DNA from: Micromonospora saelicesensis | GTDB lineage: Bacteria > Actinomycetota > Actinomycetes > Mycobacteriales > Micromonosporaceae | Assembly (NCBI RefSeq): GCF_900091575.1 | Contig: NZ_FMCR01000001.1 | Location: 1,116,001-1,180,000 of the forward strand | Length of the DNA: 64,000 bases | Reading direction: 5' to 3' | In this document: positions 57,101 to 63,522 of the stretch, one piece after another | Position numbering within the stretch: position 1 is the stretch's first letter | Layout of the letters: each line of letters opens with the position of its first letter | The notes under the pieces: generated by a model | Told to the model about the DNA's origin: nothing | Seen by the model: the letters and a program-made list of their open reading frames with translations, nothing else | Databases searched by the model: none | Position numbers and translations under genes: made by a program

Positions 57101-57521
57101 GTCGGTCCGCCGGATGTGCCCTGGGGCAGCGTCACCCTTTCTGGGTGGGATCCGACAGCAACGGCGACCTGACATCCAACGGTGGCGGCCAAGAACGGAC
57201 GAGCGCGGACGGATGTTGCCTCCGGGACTGGCAAGATCAGCGGGCACAAGGCGGGCACAAGTGACGCCGATAAGGGCTGTCAATCGCTGTAAGGCAGCGG
57301 AAGAGTCGGCCCGGGTCAAGACGACGATCCGTCCGATCTGAGGTAATCCACAGACAGCCGGAGGGGTTCAGGGTTCAAACCCCGTCGACGAGCCGGCGGC
57401 GGGTGGCGACGGCTTCCTCGATCGCGGCCAGGGCTTCGTTGTGCCGGCACTCGATCAAGACGTGAGGGACCAGCCGCGGGACTGGGCCCTCAGGTCTTCG
57501 TCCGGTGCCTTCGCCGTCGAC
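57101..57521. other. Gap with a half-conserved att-like sequence
   Basis: No gene. At 57155 a single ACAGCAACGGCGAC block recurs, and at 57345-57384 TAATCCACA followed by GGTTCAGGGTTC echoes the tRNA-Lys attachment core (TAATCCATAGGTTCAGGGTTC), interrupted by 12 extra bases. Possibly a degraded attachment site. Confidence 0.4.
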
Positions 57522-57686
57522 TTAGAGGGGCCAGTGGGCGATGACGGCAGAGATCAGCGAGCCGAGCAAGACGATCAGGCCAAGGGTTTCTGCGACGAGG
57601 CCGCGGACCGACCGCACCAGCCGTGAAATCTCGACAATGCGAGTTTGGAGGTTCCTAAGCTTCGACATACCTAGATGCTGTTGCAT
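57522..57686 (-). CDS. Small single-pass membrane protein (54 aa) divergent from the 57709 gene
   Basis: MQQHLGMSKLRNLQTR begins it and a C-terminal hydrophobic helix (LGLIVLLGSLISAVIAHW) ends it. ATG 57686 lies inside the left arm of the palindrome at 57681-57714; ATG 57668 (MSKLRNL) is an alternative. Size and layout recall small membrane toxins or regulators, but there is no direct evidence. Confidence 0.6.
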   Translation of the reverse strand: MQQHLGMSKLRNLQTRIVEISRLVRSVRGLVAETLGLIVLLGSLISAVIAHWPL

Positions 57687-57714
57687 CCGGTTGCAATAGG
57701 CTAACCGGATGCAA
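57681..57714. promoter_or_regulatory. Palindrome containing both divergent start codons
   Basis: TTGCATCCGGTT at 57681-57692 is the exact reverse complement of 57703-57714, around a 10-base centre. Each arm contains ATGCAA read outward, so both divergent genes begin M-Q. TAGGCT at 57697-57702 ends 6 bases before ATG 57709, and TATTGC lies 6 bases before ATG 57686 on the other strand. A protein bound here would block both leaderless starts. Confidence 0.75.
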
Positions 57715-58722
57715 GAGGCGGACGTGCGCAGAGCCCTGGCGAAGAAGCTCAGACGTACGAACATCGACAGCCTGTGGTCCTTCCTGTTGCAGAAGGGGTA
57801 CGTCGGCGAAGTCCTCGCCGGCTACGACTCCTTGGACGACCTGCTGGCGACCGCCAAGCAAGTCCTTCAGGCAGGGAAGGGTGACTCCACCGCCGTTCGG
57901 ACAGCAGCCGCCGGTGGCCCACAACCTGGCGAGGCGCGGGCGTGGGCCCTCTCGATGCTCGTTGCTGCTGAGGTGAGGAAAGACAGCCGTGTCATGTCCT
58001 TCCGTGCCGAGGTGCTGAACGGCGCCCTTCTGTCGACCACGCGTGCAGCCGACTGGATCAAGGGTCACCCCGACGTCACCTCGACCATGACGCAAGACAT
58101 CACCATCACGCTAAGGACCGACCAGATCGACTACGAAGGGGGCGGTTGGGCTCGGCTACTACTTCCCTCAGATCGGGTGCGGATCGCCGAAGTGTCGGCG
58201 CGTGTTCTCGCGTACGCGGACGGGAACGACGGCTGGGCGCACCACATCAAGGTTCCCGCCCACGGACAGTTAGACCGGTTACGCCACCTGTCGGAGTCAC
58301 TTGCCAAGGAGTGCTGCTGGCAGCCGGCACAGGCGACGATGTTCGTCCTGACCGACGGCGTACCGCTGATCTCGCGGATACGGTCGACGACGAGCACGGG
58401 GCGTCCTCTCTGGGCCAGCCGCATCCGGCTCGACATCGACCCGGCGGAATCCGTTCGAGAAGTGGCAGATGCCTTCGCGTCTCTTGCGCGTACCGGGCCG
58501 GCTGGGCACGCGCGGCCGATCAAGGAGAAGCACGCACGACTGGCAGTTCACGCACTCGTCGACCATGTACATGTGCCATGGAGCGAGCGGGCACGTCTCT
58601 GGAACGCTGAGCATCCTCAGTGGCGCTACAGCAGCGAGGCGAACTTCCGGAGGGACGCCTTGGATGCGCGAGAACGCCTCTACCGAACGCAGCGGGTCGG
58701 CGGCCGGGGTTCCGACGGCTAG
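57709..58722 (+). CDS. Hypothetical protein (337 aa, cargo)
   Basis: Soluble, mixed alpha/beta. Features: MQEADVRRALAKKLRRTNIDSLWSFLLQKGYVG at the N-terminus, a strand-rich centre (MTQDITITLRTDQIDYEGGGW, ATMFVLTDGVPLISRI) and a basic helical C-terminus (VHVPWSERARLWNAEHPQW, FRRDALDARERLYR). No recognised domain. ATG 57709 follows a leaderless -10 box inside a palindrome, suggesting tight control, perhaps by its own product. Confidence 0.8.
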   Translation: MQEADVRRALAKKLRRTNIDSLWSFLLQKGYVGEVLAGYDSLDDLLATAKQVLQAGKGDSTAVRTAAAGGPQPGEARAWALSMLVAAEVRKDSRVMSFRAEVLNGALLSTTRAADWIKGHPDVTSTMTQDITITLRTDQIDYEGGGWARLLLPSDRVRIAEVSARVLAYADGNDGWAHHIKVPAHGQLDRLRHLSESLAKECCWQPAQATMFVLTDGVPLISRIRSTTSTGRPLWASRIRLDIDPAESVREVADAFASLARTGPAGHARPIKEKHARLAVHALVDHVHVPWSERARLWNAEHPQWRYSSEANFRRDALDARERLYRTQRVGGRGSDG

Positions 58723-58761
58723 CGCGCGCATCGGGCCTGACGATGGCCCAGTAGCGGTAGA

Positions 58762-58906
58762 GGCAGCAAAGAGGCAGCGAACGCCCCGGCCAAGGCCGTG
58801 ACGTAGCGTCATCGAACCGCTGGTACCTGCCGAGATCCGGCCTTGCTTGGCACCCGACCTCATCGGTCGGCAACCTGTGCCCGCTTACCCCCGACGGGGT
58901 TCGTCG
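58762..58906. repeat. Duplicated ~145-bp intergenic module, copy B
   Basis: GGCAGCAAAGAGGCAGCGAAC at the left and GGCAACCTGTGCCCG 107 bases later, then CCCCCGACGG, as in 55718-55862. It lies between the 57709 gene and the end of the GntR gene. Confidence 0.65.
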
Positions 58907-58921
58907 ACGGCTACGACAGGG

Positions 58922-59323
58922 TCAGCGGCCGACGCGGATGCGGTCGGCGGCGTACAGCTCGCGGGATCCGTCGGCTCGGAAAATCACGATGACCGGGATG
59001 CCCTCACCGATCTCTAGTTCGCGCCGTTCAGCCGGGGTCGGCATACGCGCGGTCGCGGTGTCGCCCTTAAGGAGGGCCACCGTTTCGGTCGGCTCGTCGG
59101 CGCGGACGAACGTGCCGCGCGGTGGTTCCACGATCACGAGCCCTTCCGACCGGAGTAGCGCTACCGCTTGTCGGACGCTCGTGCGACTCAGCCCGTACTC
59201 CTGAGCCAGTCGCAACTCGCTCGGTAGCGATGCGCCGGGCGCGAGGTCGCCAGACGTGATCCGGTCTCGCAGGAGGTCTGCGAGCTGCCGGAACACGGCC
59301 CGATCCGCGCTGGGGTCGATCAC
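58922..59323 (-). CDS. GntR-family repressor of the integrative element (KorSA-like)
   Basis: 133 residues. Winged helix (LADLLRDRITSGDLAPGASLPSELRLAQEYGLSRTSVRQAVALLRSEGLV, with PPRGTFVRA) and only a short C-terminal piece of a UTRA-like domain (AERRELEIGEGIPVIVIFRADGSRELYAADRIRV). Short GntR proteins of this kind repress transfer or replication genes in pSAM2-type elements. GTG 59323 follows TAGCGT by 7 bases. Confidence 0.88.
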   Translation of the reverse strand: MIDPSADRAVFRQLADLLRDRITSGDLAPGASLPSELRLAQEYGLSRTSVRQAVALLRSEGLVIVEPPRGTFVRADEPTETVALLKGDTATARMPTPAERRELEIGEGIPVIVIFRADGSRELYAADRIRVGR

Positions 59324-59330
59324 AAATGTG

Positions 59331-59389
59331 ACGCTACGTGTCCAACAGCTCTACATCTTATTGTATCTACAGTCCTACGTCGTTACGGT
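59331..59389. promoter_or_regulatory. Divergent promoters and TCTACA operator between GntR gene and small-ORF operon
   Basis: Reverse strand: TAGCGT at 59336-59331 for the GntR gene. Forward strand: TTGTAT at 59361, 17-base spacer, TACGGT at 59384-59389 for the operon at 59461. TCTACA is directly repeated at 59350-59355 and 59366-59371 (16-base period), placed to let the GntR protein control both directions. Confidence 0.65.
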
Positions 59390-59460
59390 GACATGAGCTG
59401 GGACAACAGCCAGCGACCTCCACCTGCCGTGAGATCGAAGAACGCCCGAGGGGAGACCTG

Positions 59461-59694
59461 GTGCCTCGCGTGTCGTACGAGGAGTACCTAGTGGCCGTCG
59501 CGCTAACCCTGGCAAGGCGGCACCGGCCGGTCTGGTCATGGCAGCGATGGCGGAAGGTCTGCGGGTGCGGGGGCGAGTTGCCCTGCCATACGAGGCATCG
59601 AGTCCCGATCAACCGAGGCCACTGGCCTTTAGAGGACGGCCGGCTATCCGCTCCGTCATCCGAACCGCCGGCCGAGCGGGGGACGCCGAAGTGA
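59461..59694 (+). CDS. Small cysteine-containing protein of AICE type
   Basis: 77 residues. MPRVSYEEYLVAVALTL then WRKVCGCGGELPCHTRHRVPINRGHWP, a pattern I associate with tiny conserved genes at the right end of actinomycete integrative elements. CGCG and PC suggest metal binding. GTG 59461 with GGGGAG 5 bases upstream. A 32-codon ORF (59393-59491) lies just before it. Confidence 0.75.
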   Translation: MPRVSYEEYLVAVALTLARRHRPVWSWQRWRKVCGCGGELPCHTRHRVPINRGHWPLEDGRLSAPSSEPPAERGTPK

Positions 59695-59909
59695 CGACCC
59701 ACCTCCCGATCACGCCGGCCTGGACCTGCGGCGGCTGCGGTGCCGACTGGCCCTGCCACACCCGCCGTCGTGAGCTCCGAGCCGAGTACGACCGAGCCCC
59801 GGTGTCACTCGCCCTGCACCTGGCAGCCCAGCTCGTCGAGGCCGCCCAGGACTTGGCCCATGTCCCCGCCGGCCACCTGCACTATCGATTCCTCGGCTGG
59901 AGCCGATGA
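59691..59909 (+). CDS. Small zinc-ribbon-like protein of AICE type
   Basis: 72 residues. WTCGGCGADWPCHTRRREL forms a probable zinc knuckle, followed by a helical region ending RFLGWSR. GTG 59691 overlaps the previous TGA (GTGA) and its own TGA overlaps the next ATG. Confidence 0.75.
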   Translation: MTTHLPITPAWTCGGCGADWPCHTRRRELRAEYDRAPVSLALHLAAQLVEAAQDLAHVPAGHLHYRFLGWSR

Positions 59910-60079
59910 GCATCCTGCGACCCGGCGACGAGAAGTTCCACTACAGCGACGGCTCGCACAAGTGGATCCCGCCGGACCCCGACTACGACCAGGAGGTCTG
60001 GGACGAACAGGTCCGCCAGCACAAGCACGGCCACCTGAGAAATGAGCGTCCGAAGGTACGCATCCAGCGCCTCGTTTGA
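59906..60079 (+). CDS. Tiny hypothetical protein (57 aa) of the element
   Basis: MSILRPGDEKFHYSDGSHKW, then a Pro/Asp-rich piece and a charged helix ending RIQRLV. ATG 59906 overlaps the previous TGA (ATGA), giving a three-gene coupled set. No family beyond its place in such elements. Confidence 0.65.
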   Translation: MSILRPGDEKFHYSDGSHKWIPPDPDYDQEVWDEQVRQHKHGHLRNERPKVRIQRLV

Positions 60080-60088
60080 CGCCAGCAG

Positions 60089-60111
60089 TACAGCAGCGAA
60101 GTACAGCAACC
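60089..60111. repeat. Paired TACAGCA motif beside attR
   Basis: TACAGCAGCGAAGTACAGCA at 60089-60108, about 80 bases before the core repeat. Mirrors the pair on the inner side of attL. Confidence 0.5.
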
Positions 60112-60146
60112 GTGCCAGCCAAACCAGACCGAGAAGCGCGCCAGCA

Positions 60147-60180
60147 GGCCGGATGACCTCGCACCACACCCCATCCGGCC
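60147..60180. terminator. Hairpin after the small-ORF operon
   Basis: GGCCGGATG at 60147-60155 pairs perfectly with 60172-60180, 16-base loop, no T-run. Possible terminator for the coupled small genes. Confidence 0.45.
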
Positions 60181-60191
60181 GCCTCGCCGGC

Positions 60192-60267
60192 AATCCATAG
60201 GTTCAGGGTTCGAGTCCCTGGCGGCCCACTCCTCCGCAGCTCAGCGGCCCTTTGCAGGGTCGCTGTT
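60192..60267 (+). other. attR-like direct repeat of the tRNA-Lys 3' half
   Basis: 45 exact bases plus 31 with three mismatches relative to 47083-47158. Only the 3' half of the tRNA is present, so it is not a functional gene. A blurred similarity (GGCCGGTGCAGCAGC) continues past 60280, suggesting the flank derives from an older related element. Confidence 0.93.
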
Positions 60268-60304
60268 GCCGTATGTGGGGCCGGTGCAGCAGCGAAGACA
60301 ACGA

Positions 60305-60559
60305 TCACCATTGCTCATCGAGGACCGCAATCTGCTTGCGGAGAGTTCGGGCATCCTTCGGCGGCAGGACCGCAACGGCGACGTCCAAGATCCAGCGCAG
60401 CTCGGGCGGGTTCGGACAGCACTCCATCACCCCGCAGCCGGAGGTGGGGTCCCACAGGCGATGCCACGGGTCGTCCACGAACCAGGACCAGGTCCGCAGT
60501 GCATCAGTGACCGCGTGGCTCCAGAGGCGGGTGCGTTCGAGGTAGGCGATGGCTCTCAT
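60305..60559 (-). CDS. Small hypothetical protein (84 aa)
   Basis: MRAIAYLERTRLWSHAVTD, a central Trp/Cys-rich stretch (WSWFVDDPWHRLWDP, CGVMECCPNPPEL) and a helical end (LPPKDARTLRKQIAVLDEQW). ATG 60559 chosen from in-frame options by where protein-like sequence begins. It may be a remnant of an earlier element next to attR. Confidence 0.65.
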   Translation of the reverse strand: MRAIAYLERTRLWSHAVTDALRTWSWFVDDPWHRLWDPTSGCGVMECCPNPPELRWILDVAVAVLPPKDARTLRKQIAVLDEQW

Positions 60560-60878
60560 GCCCCGCCCCGAGAGCCCGGGGACGACAGAGGTCGACCCAT
60601 CAAGCGGTCGCCGGTACACGGAGTCGGAACGCAGTTGTGCGGGGCGCCTACGCGGCATTGCCCTTTCGTGGAGTCGACATGCGGATCATCGTTGCACACC
60701 GCAGCCGGCCAAACTCCACATGGAATAGGGAGTTGGACCCACATCCTCACTCTCGGCAAACCACCTGGCGCAACCGACACCAAAGGAGGTCCCAGACCCG
60801 CGTTCAGGACAGAGAGGTCGAGTGGGGCAGCAGATGGTGTGCCACGATCGGCCCGTGCGCGCCTGGGAGGTACGCCGG

Positions 60879-61094
60879 ATGTTCGTCGACGGCAGCGGCG
60901 GCTACGAGGTGGTTCCCCCCGGGCAGCTTCCCGAGGTGCTCGCCGACCAGGCTGCGTGGGAATACACGGATCACAGTTGGATCCATCGCGACGAGGGCCT
61001 GGCGATAGTCGAAACCCAGGCGGGGCGGGAGTTGTCCCGCACCGCTCGATCGGGCGTACCGGATCCCCAGAGCTCGAACCCTTACCTGAAGTAG
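60879..61094 (+). CDS. Small hypothetical protein (71 aa)
   Basis: MFVDGSGGYEVVPPGQLPEV, WEYTDHSWIHRDEGLAIVE and a polar tail. GGGAGG 8 bases before ATG 60879 sets the start; the open frame begins earlier. No recognised family. Confidence 0.6.
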   Translation: MFVDGSGGYEVVPPGQLPEVLADQAAWEYTDHSWIHRDEGLAIVETQAGRELSRTARSGVPDPQSSNPYLK

Positions 61095-61218
61095 CCGGCG
61101 GCCGGGCGCCGCCTGTGTAACGCCGGGCTGATCGGCGACGCCGGATGAGTGGAGATCTTGATCTCCAATGCGGCCTTCACTCTCCTGGGAGGGCCGTCAC
61201 CTGCGACGTGAGGAACCT

Positions 61219-62121
61219 ATGCGCCCTCGTTCCCTTTCCCGCTCGATCCGACGTACCTTTTCCACCTCGCTGGCCACCCTCGCCCTCGTCGGGGGCGCGG
61301 CGGCGCTCGCTCCGGCCGACGCGGTGGCGGCCGGGCGACTCCAGCCCGATCTGGTCGTCGATCTGATGATGACCGACGTGCTGAATCCGGCGGAGGGCGA
61401 GACCTTCTCCGGCGAGATCGACATCCGGAACTACGGCACCGGAGCGTCGGACCCGATCAGCGTCACTGTCGCGGTGCCCGCCGGGCTCAGGACCACGACC
61501 CCGTCGGTCGGTGACCCTGCCTGGACCTGCACGGCAGTGAGCACGACGAGCTACACGTGCTCGTATCCGCAATTGGCGGCCGGTGGTCGGGCGAGCCGGC
61601 TGTTCGTGCCGTTCGTCGTGGCCGGCGCGACACCGGGCAGCAGGGTGCCCATCACCACGAGCATCACCCCGCAACGCCGCGAGGCGAACACCGACAACAA
61701 CACCGAATCCGTCACGGTGGCGATCTCGGGCACGTGCGTCATCCGCGGCAGTGTGTGGCACGACCTTGACCGGGATGGGCAGCGCGAGGCGGATGAGCCG
61801 GCCATCGCCGGTGGCCCGGACGGCGTGTTGAAGGTGAGTCTGTCGAGTCCGCAGCGACAGGCGATTGGCGGTGGCTCGGCCACCGTCAACCCGGACGGAA
61901 CCTGGTCGATCACCGCCCGCACCGAGCTGCTGTACGAGGTCCGGCTGGAGGCAGCCGCCACGTACGGCCGGACTGTCGCAGACGTGGGTGACGACGCCAC
62001 GGACTCGGACATCGTGAGGTCGTACCAGTTCGAGCCGACCCTGCTCGTCGCCAGCACCGAATTCCAGGCCGTGCATGGCGCAGAGTACGTGGTCGACGCC
62101 GGCCTGGTCAGCCAGAGCTGA
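61219..62121 (+). CDS. Secreted protein with CARDB/DUF11-like and SdrD-B-like domains
   Basis: 300 residues. Signal peptide (RRTFSTSLATLALVGGAAA, likely cleavage after AVA). A first Ig-like domain (about 40-175: LVVDLMMTDVLNPAEGE, WTCTAVSTTSYTCSY) and a second of SdrD-B type (RGSVWHDLDRDGQREADEPAIAG), which usually binds calcium. GAGGA about 5 bases before ATG 61219. Probably surface or secreted, perhaps adhesive. Confidence 0.88.
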   Translation: MRPRSLSRSIRRTFSTSLATLALVGGAAALAPADAVAAGRLQPDLVVDLMMTDVLNPAEGETFSGEIDIRNYGTGASDPISVTVAVPAGLRTTTPSVGDPAWTCTAVSTTSYTCSYPQLAAGGRASRLFVPFVVAGATPGSRVPITTSITPQRREANTDNNTESVTVAISGTCVIRGSVWHDLDRDGQREADEPAIAGGPDGVLKVSLSSPQRQAIGGGSATVNPDGTWSITARTELLYEVRLEAAATYGRTVADVGDDATDSDIVRSYQFEPTLLVASTEFQAVHGAEYVVDAGLVSQS

Positions 62122-62301
62122 GCCCCTCGCCGCCCGCCCGAGATGTTTCGGGCGGGCGGCGATCCGGACAGACAGCAGCGGCTCCGCCGGTGGGGGTGGT
62201 GATGACACCTGGCGCCGGAGGCTGACGTAGATATCCTCTTCAGGTGCTGGCCCGTGTGGAGATCGTTGACATGGGTCCGGCGCTGCGAAGGGACTATCGA
62301 C

Positions 62302-63072
62302 ATGCCCCGTGTGGTACCGGCGGTCAACCGCGCGCTCGACGTCCTCGAACTGTTCCTGGACTGCCCTCAGTTGTCGGCCCGCCAGGTGATGGAGCGGCTC
62401 GGCCTGCCCCGCACCACGGTCCATGAACTGCTCGTCACGCTTGAGGCTCGCTCGTACCTGATCTCCGTACCGGGGCAGCCGGTGCAGTATCGGCTCGGCA
62501 TGCCGCTGTTCCAGCTCGGTGCGGCGTTCGCCGGCCGGCTTGATCTGGTCCGCGAGGCGCAGTGCGTGGCGCGGGACGTGGCGGCCGCGTGCGACGAGGC
62601 GGTCCATGTGGCAGTGCTCGACGGCGCCGATGTCATCTACCTGGTGAAGTTCGACAGCACGCACCCCGTCCGGATGGTCTCCGCGGTGGGGCGGCGGCTG
62701 CCGGCGCACTGCACGGCGGTCGGGAAGGTTCTGCTGTCGGGCCTCGATCAGGCGGGCCTGGACGCCCTCCTGCTGAAGGGCGCCCTGCCGGGCATGACGC
62801 CGGACAGCATCACGGACCCGGACCGGCTGCGCGAGCATCTTGAACGGGTCCGGGCGGAGAACGTCGCGGTCGACATCGGCGAGTCTGACACCGCCATGCG
62901 CTGCGTCGCTGCGGCGATCCGGGACCATTCCGGCACCACCATCGCCGCCATGAGCTTGTCCGCGCCGATCATCCGTTGGACGCCCGAGGCGCACGTGGAG
63001 TGGACCGGGCTGGTTCGCGAGGGTGCGGCGGCGCTGTCGGCTCGCATGGGTTATCGGGCCCAGCCTCGCTAG
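62302..63072 (+). CDS. IclR-family transcriptional regulator
   Basis: 256 residues. N-terminal winged helix (VNRALDVLELFLDCPQLSARQVMERLGLPRTTVHELLVTL) and a C-terminal ligand-binding domain (LGMPLFQLGAAFAG, FDSTHPVRMVSAVGRRLPAHCTAVGKVLLSGL, SDTAMRCVAAAIRD). The histidine-cysteine region PAHCTAVGK is the family norm. AAGGGA before ATG 62302. It lies upstream of a solute-binding protein gene and probably regulates that transport operon. Confidence 0.93.
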   Translation: MPRVVPAVNRALDVLELFLDCPQLSARQVMERLGLPRTTVHELLVTLEARSYLISVPGQPVQYRLGMPLFQLGAAFAGRLDLVREAQCVARDVAAACDEAVHVAVLDGADVIYLVKFDSTHPVRMVSAVGRRLPAHCTAVGKVLLSGLDQAGLDALLLKGALPGMTPDSITDPDRLREHLERVRAENVAVDIGESDTAMRCVAAAIRDHSGTTIAAMSLSAPIIRWTPEAHVEWTGLVREGAAALSARMGYRAQPR

Positions 63073-63109
63073 CTGGCTCCCGTTTTCGGTTCGAAACCCC
63101 ATCGAAACA

Positions 63110-63139
63110 TTGACATCCGTCTTGACGCTGCTCTAGCGT
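63110..63139 (+). promoter_or_regulatory. Promoter upstream of the solute-binding protein gene
   Basis: TTGACA at 63110-63115, 18-base spacer, TAGCGT at 63134-63139. The best -35/-10 pair in the window. A long leader of about 380 bases would follow to ATG 63523. Confidence 0.65.
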
Positions 63140-63162
63140 CGCGTCCACTCGATACGGTATCT

Positions 63163-63175
63163 CGAACTCAGTTCG
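63163..63175. promoter_or_regulatory. Dyad CGAACT-C-AGTTCG, likely IclR operator
   Basis: Perfect 6+1+6 palindrome just downstream of the predicted start of transcription. A related GGTTCGAAACC lies at 63089-63099 and a TCGAAC half-site at 63181. Together they bracket the promoter as an IclR repressor site would. Confidence 0.6.
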
Positions 63176-63180
63176 AAATC

Positions 63181-63522
63181 TCGAACGGTGGTGGTCTCGT
63201 GGCCCGACCGAACTGCAACGTCAGCGCAGCTTTCTCGGCCCGGTCGCCGATCGCCTCAACCTCGTCGCGCTTCCCGGCAAGCGGCACGCGGAACCTCTCG
63301 CGCGGCTCGCTCGGCAGCCGAGACGACGCGTGCGTCAGCGGACTCCCGACAGTGAGCGACGGCAAAGGCAGGCCCGTCGCTACCCCGTCAACCGCAACAA
63401 CGGGTACGCGAGCGCACTGATCGATGCGGGCGACGCGTCCATGGTCGCCGTCATAGGGACACCTGGAGCACAGGCACGCCTTCGGCGTGCAATGACGCGG
63501 GAAACAGAGGAGGCGAACGTCC
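63181..63522 (+). other. Long untranslated region before the solute-binding protein gene
   Basis: No gene with a ribosome site is seen in this 340-base stretch; open frames on both strands look like chance. It may be a leader with regulatory structure. No known riboswitch was recognised. Confidence 0.4.

Larger units (their letters stand above)
47083..60267. mobile_element. Integrated AICE-like element or composite island at tRNA-Lys
   Basis: Bounded by 76-bp direct repeats of the tRNA 3' end. The left end carries int, xis and rep genes in one operon pointing to attL, and the right end a GntR repressor and small ORFs. This matches actinomycete integrative elements of the pSAM2 class. No FtsK/TraB translocase, spread or nuclease gene is found, so conjugation would need a helper or has been lost. 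Cargo between 52 and 58.7 kb is of lower and mixed GC. Confidence 0.9.

Noticed and set aside
57364..57395. tRNA fragment with TTCAAACC
   Set aside because: No cloverleaf can be folded around it and the T stem does not pair. Kept only as a possible degraded att core.
60192..60237. Second tRNA-Lys gene
   Set aside because: Only the 3' half is present; no acceptor 5' strand, D arm or complete anticodon arm. It is the attR repeat.
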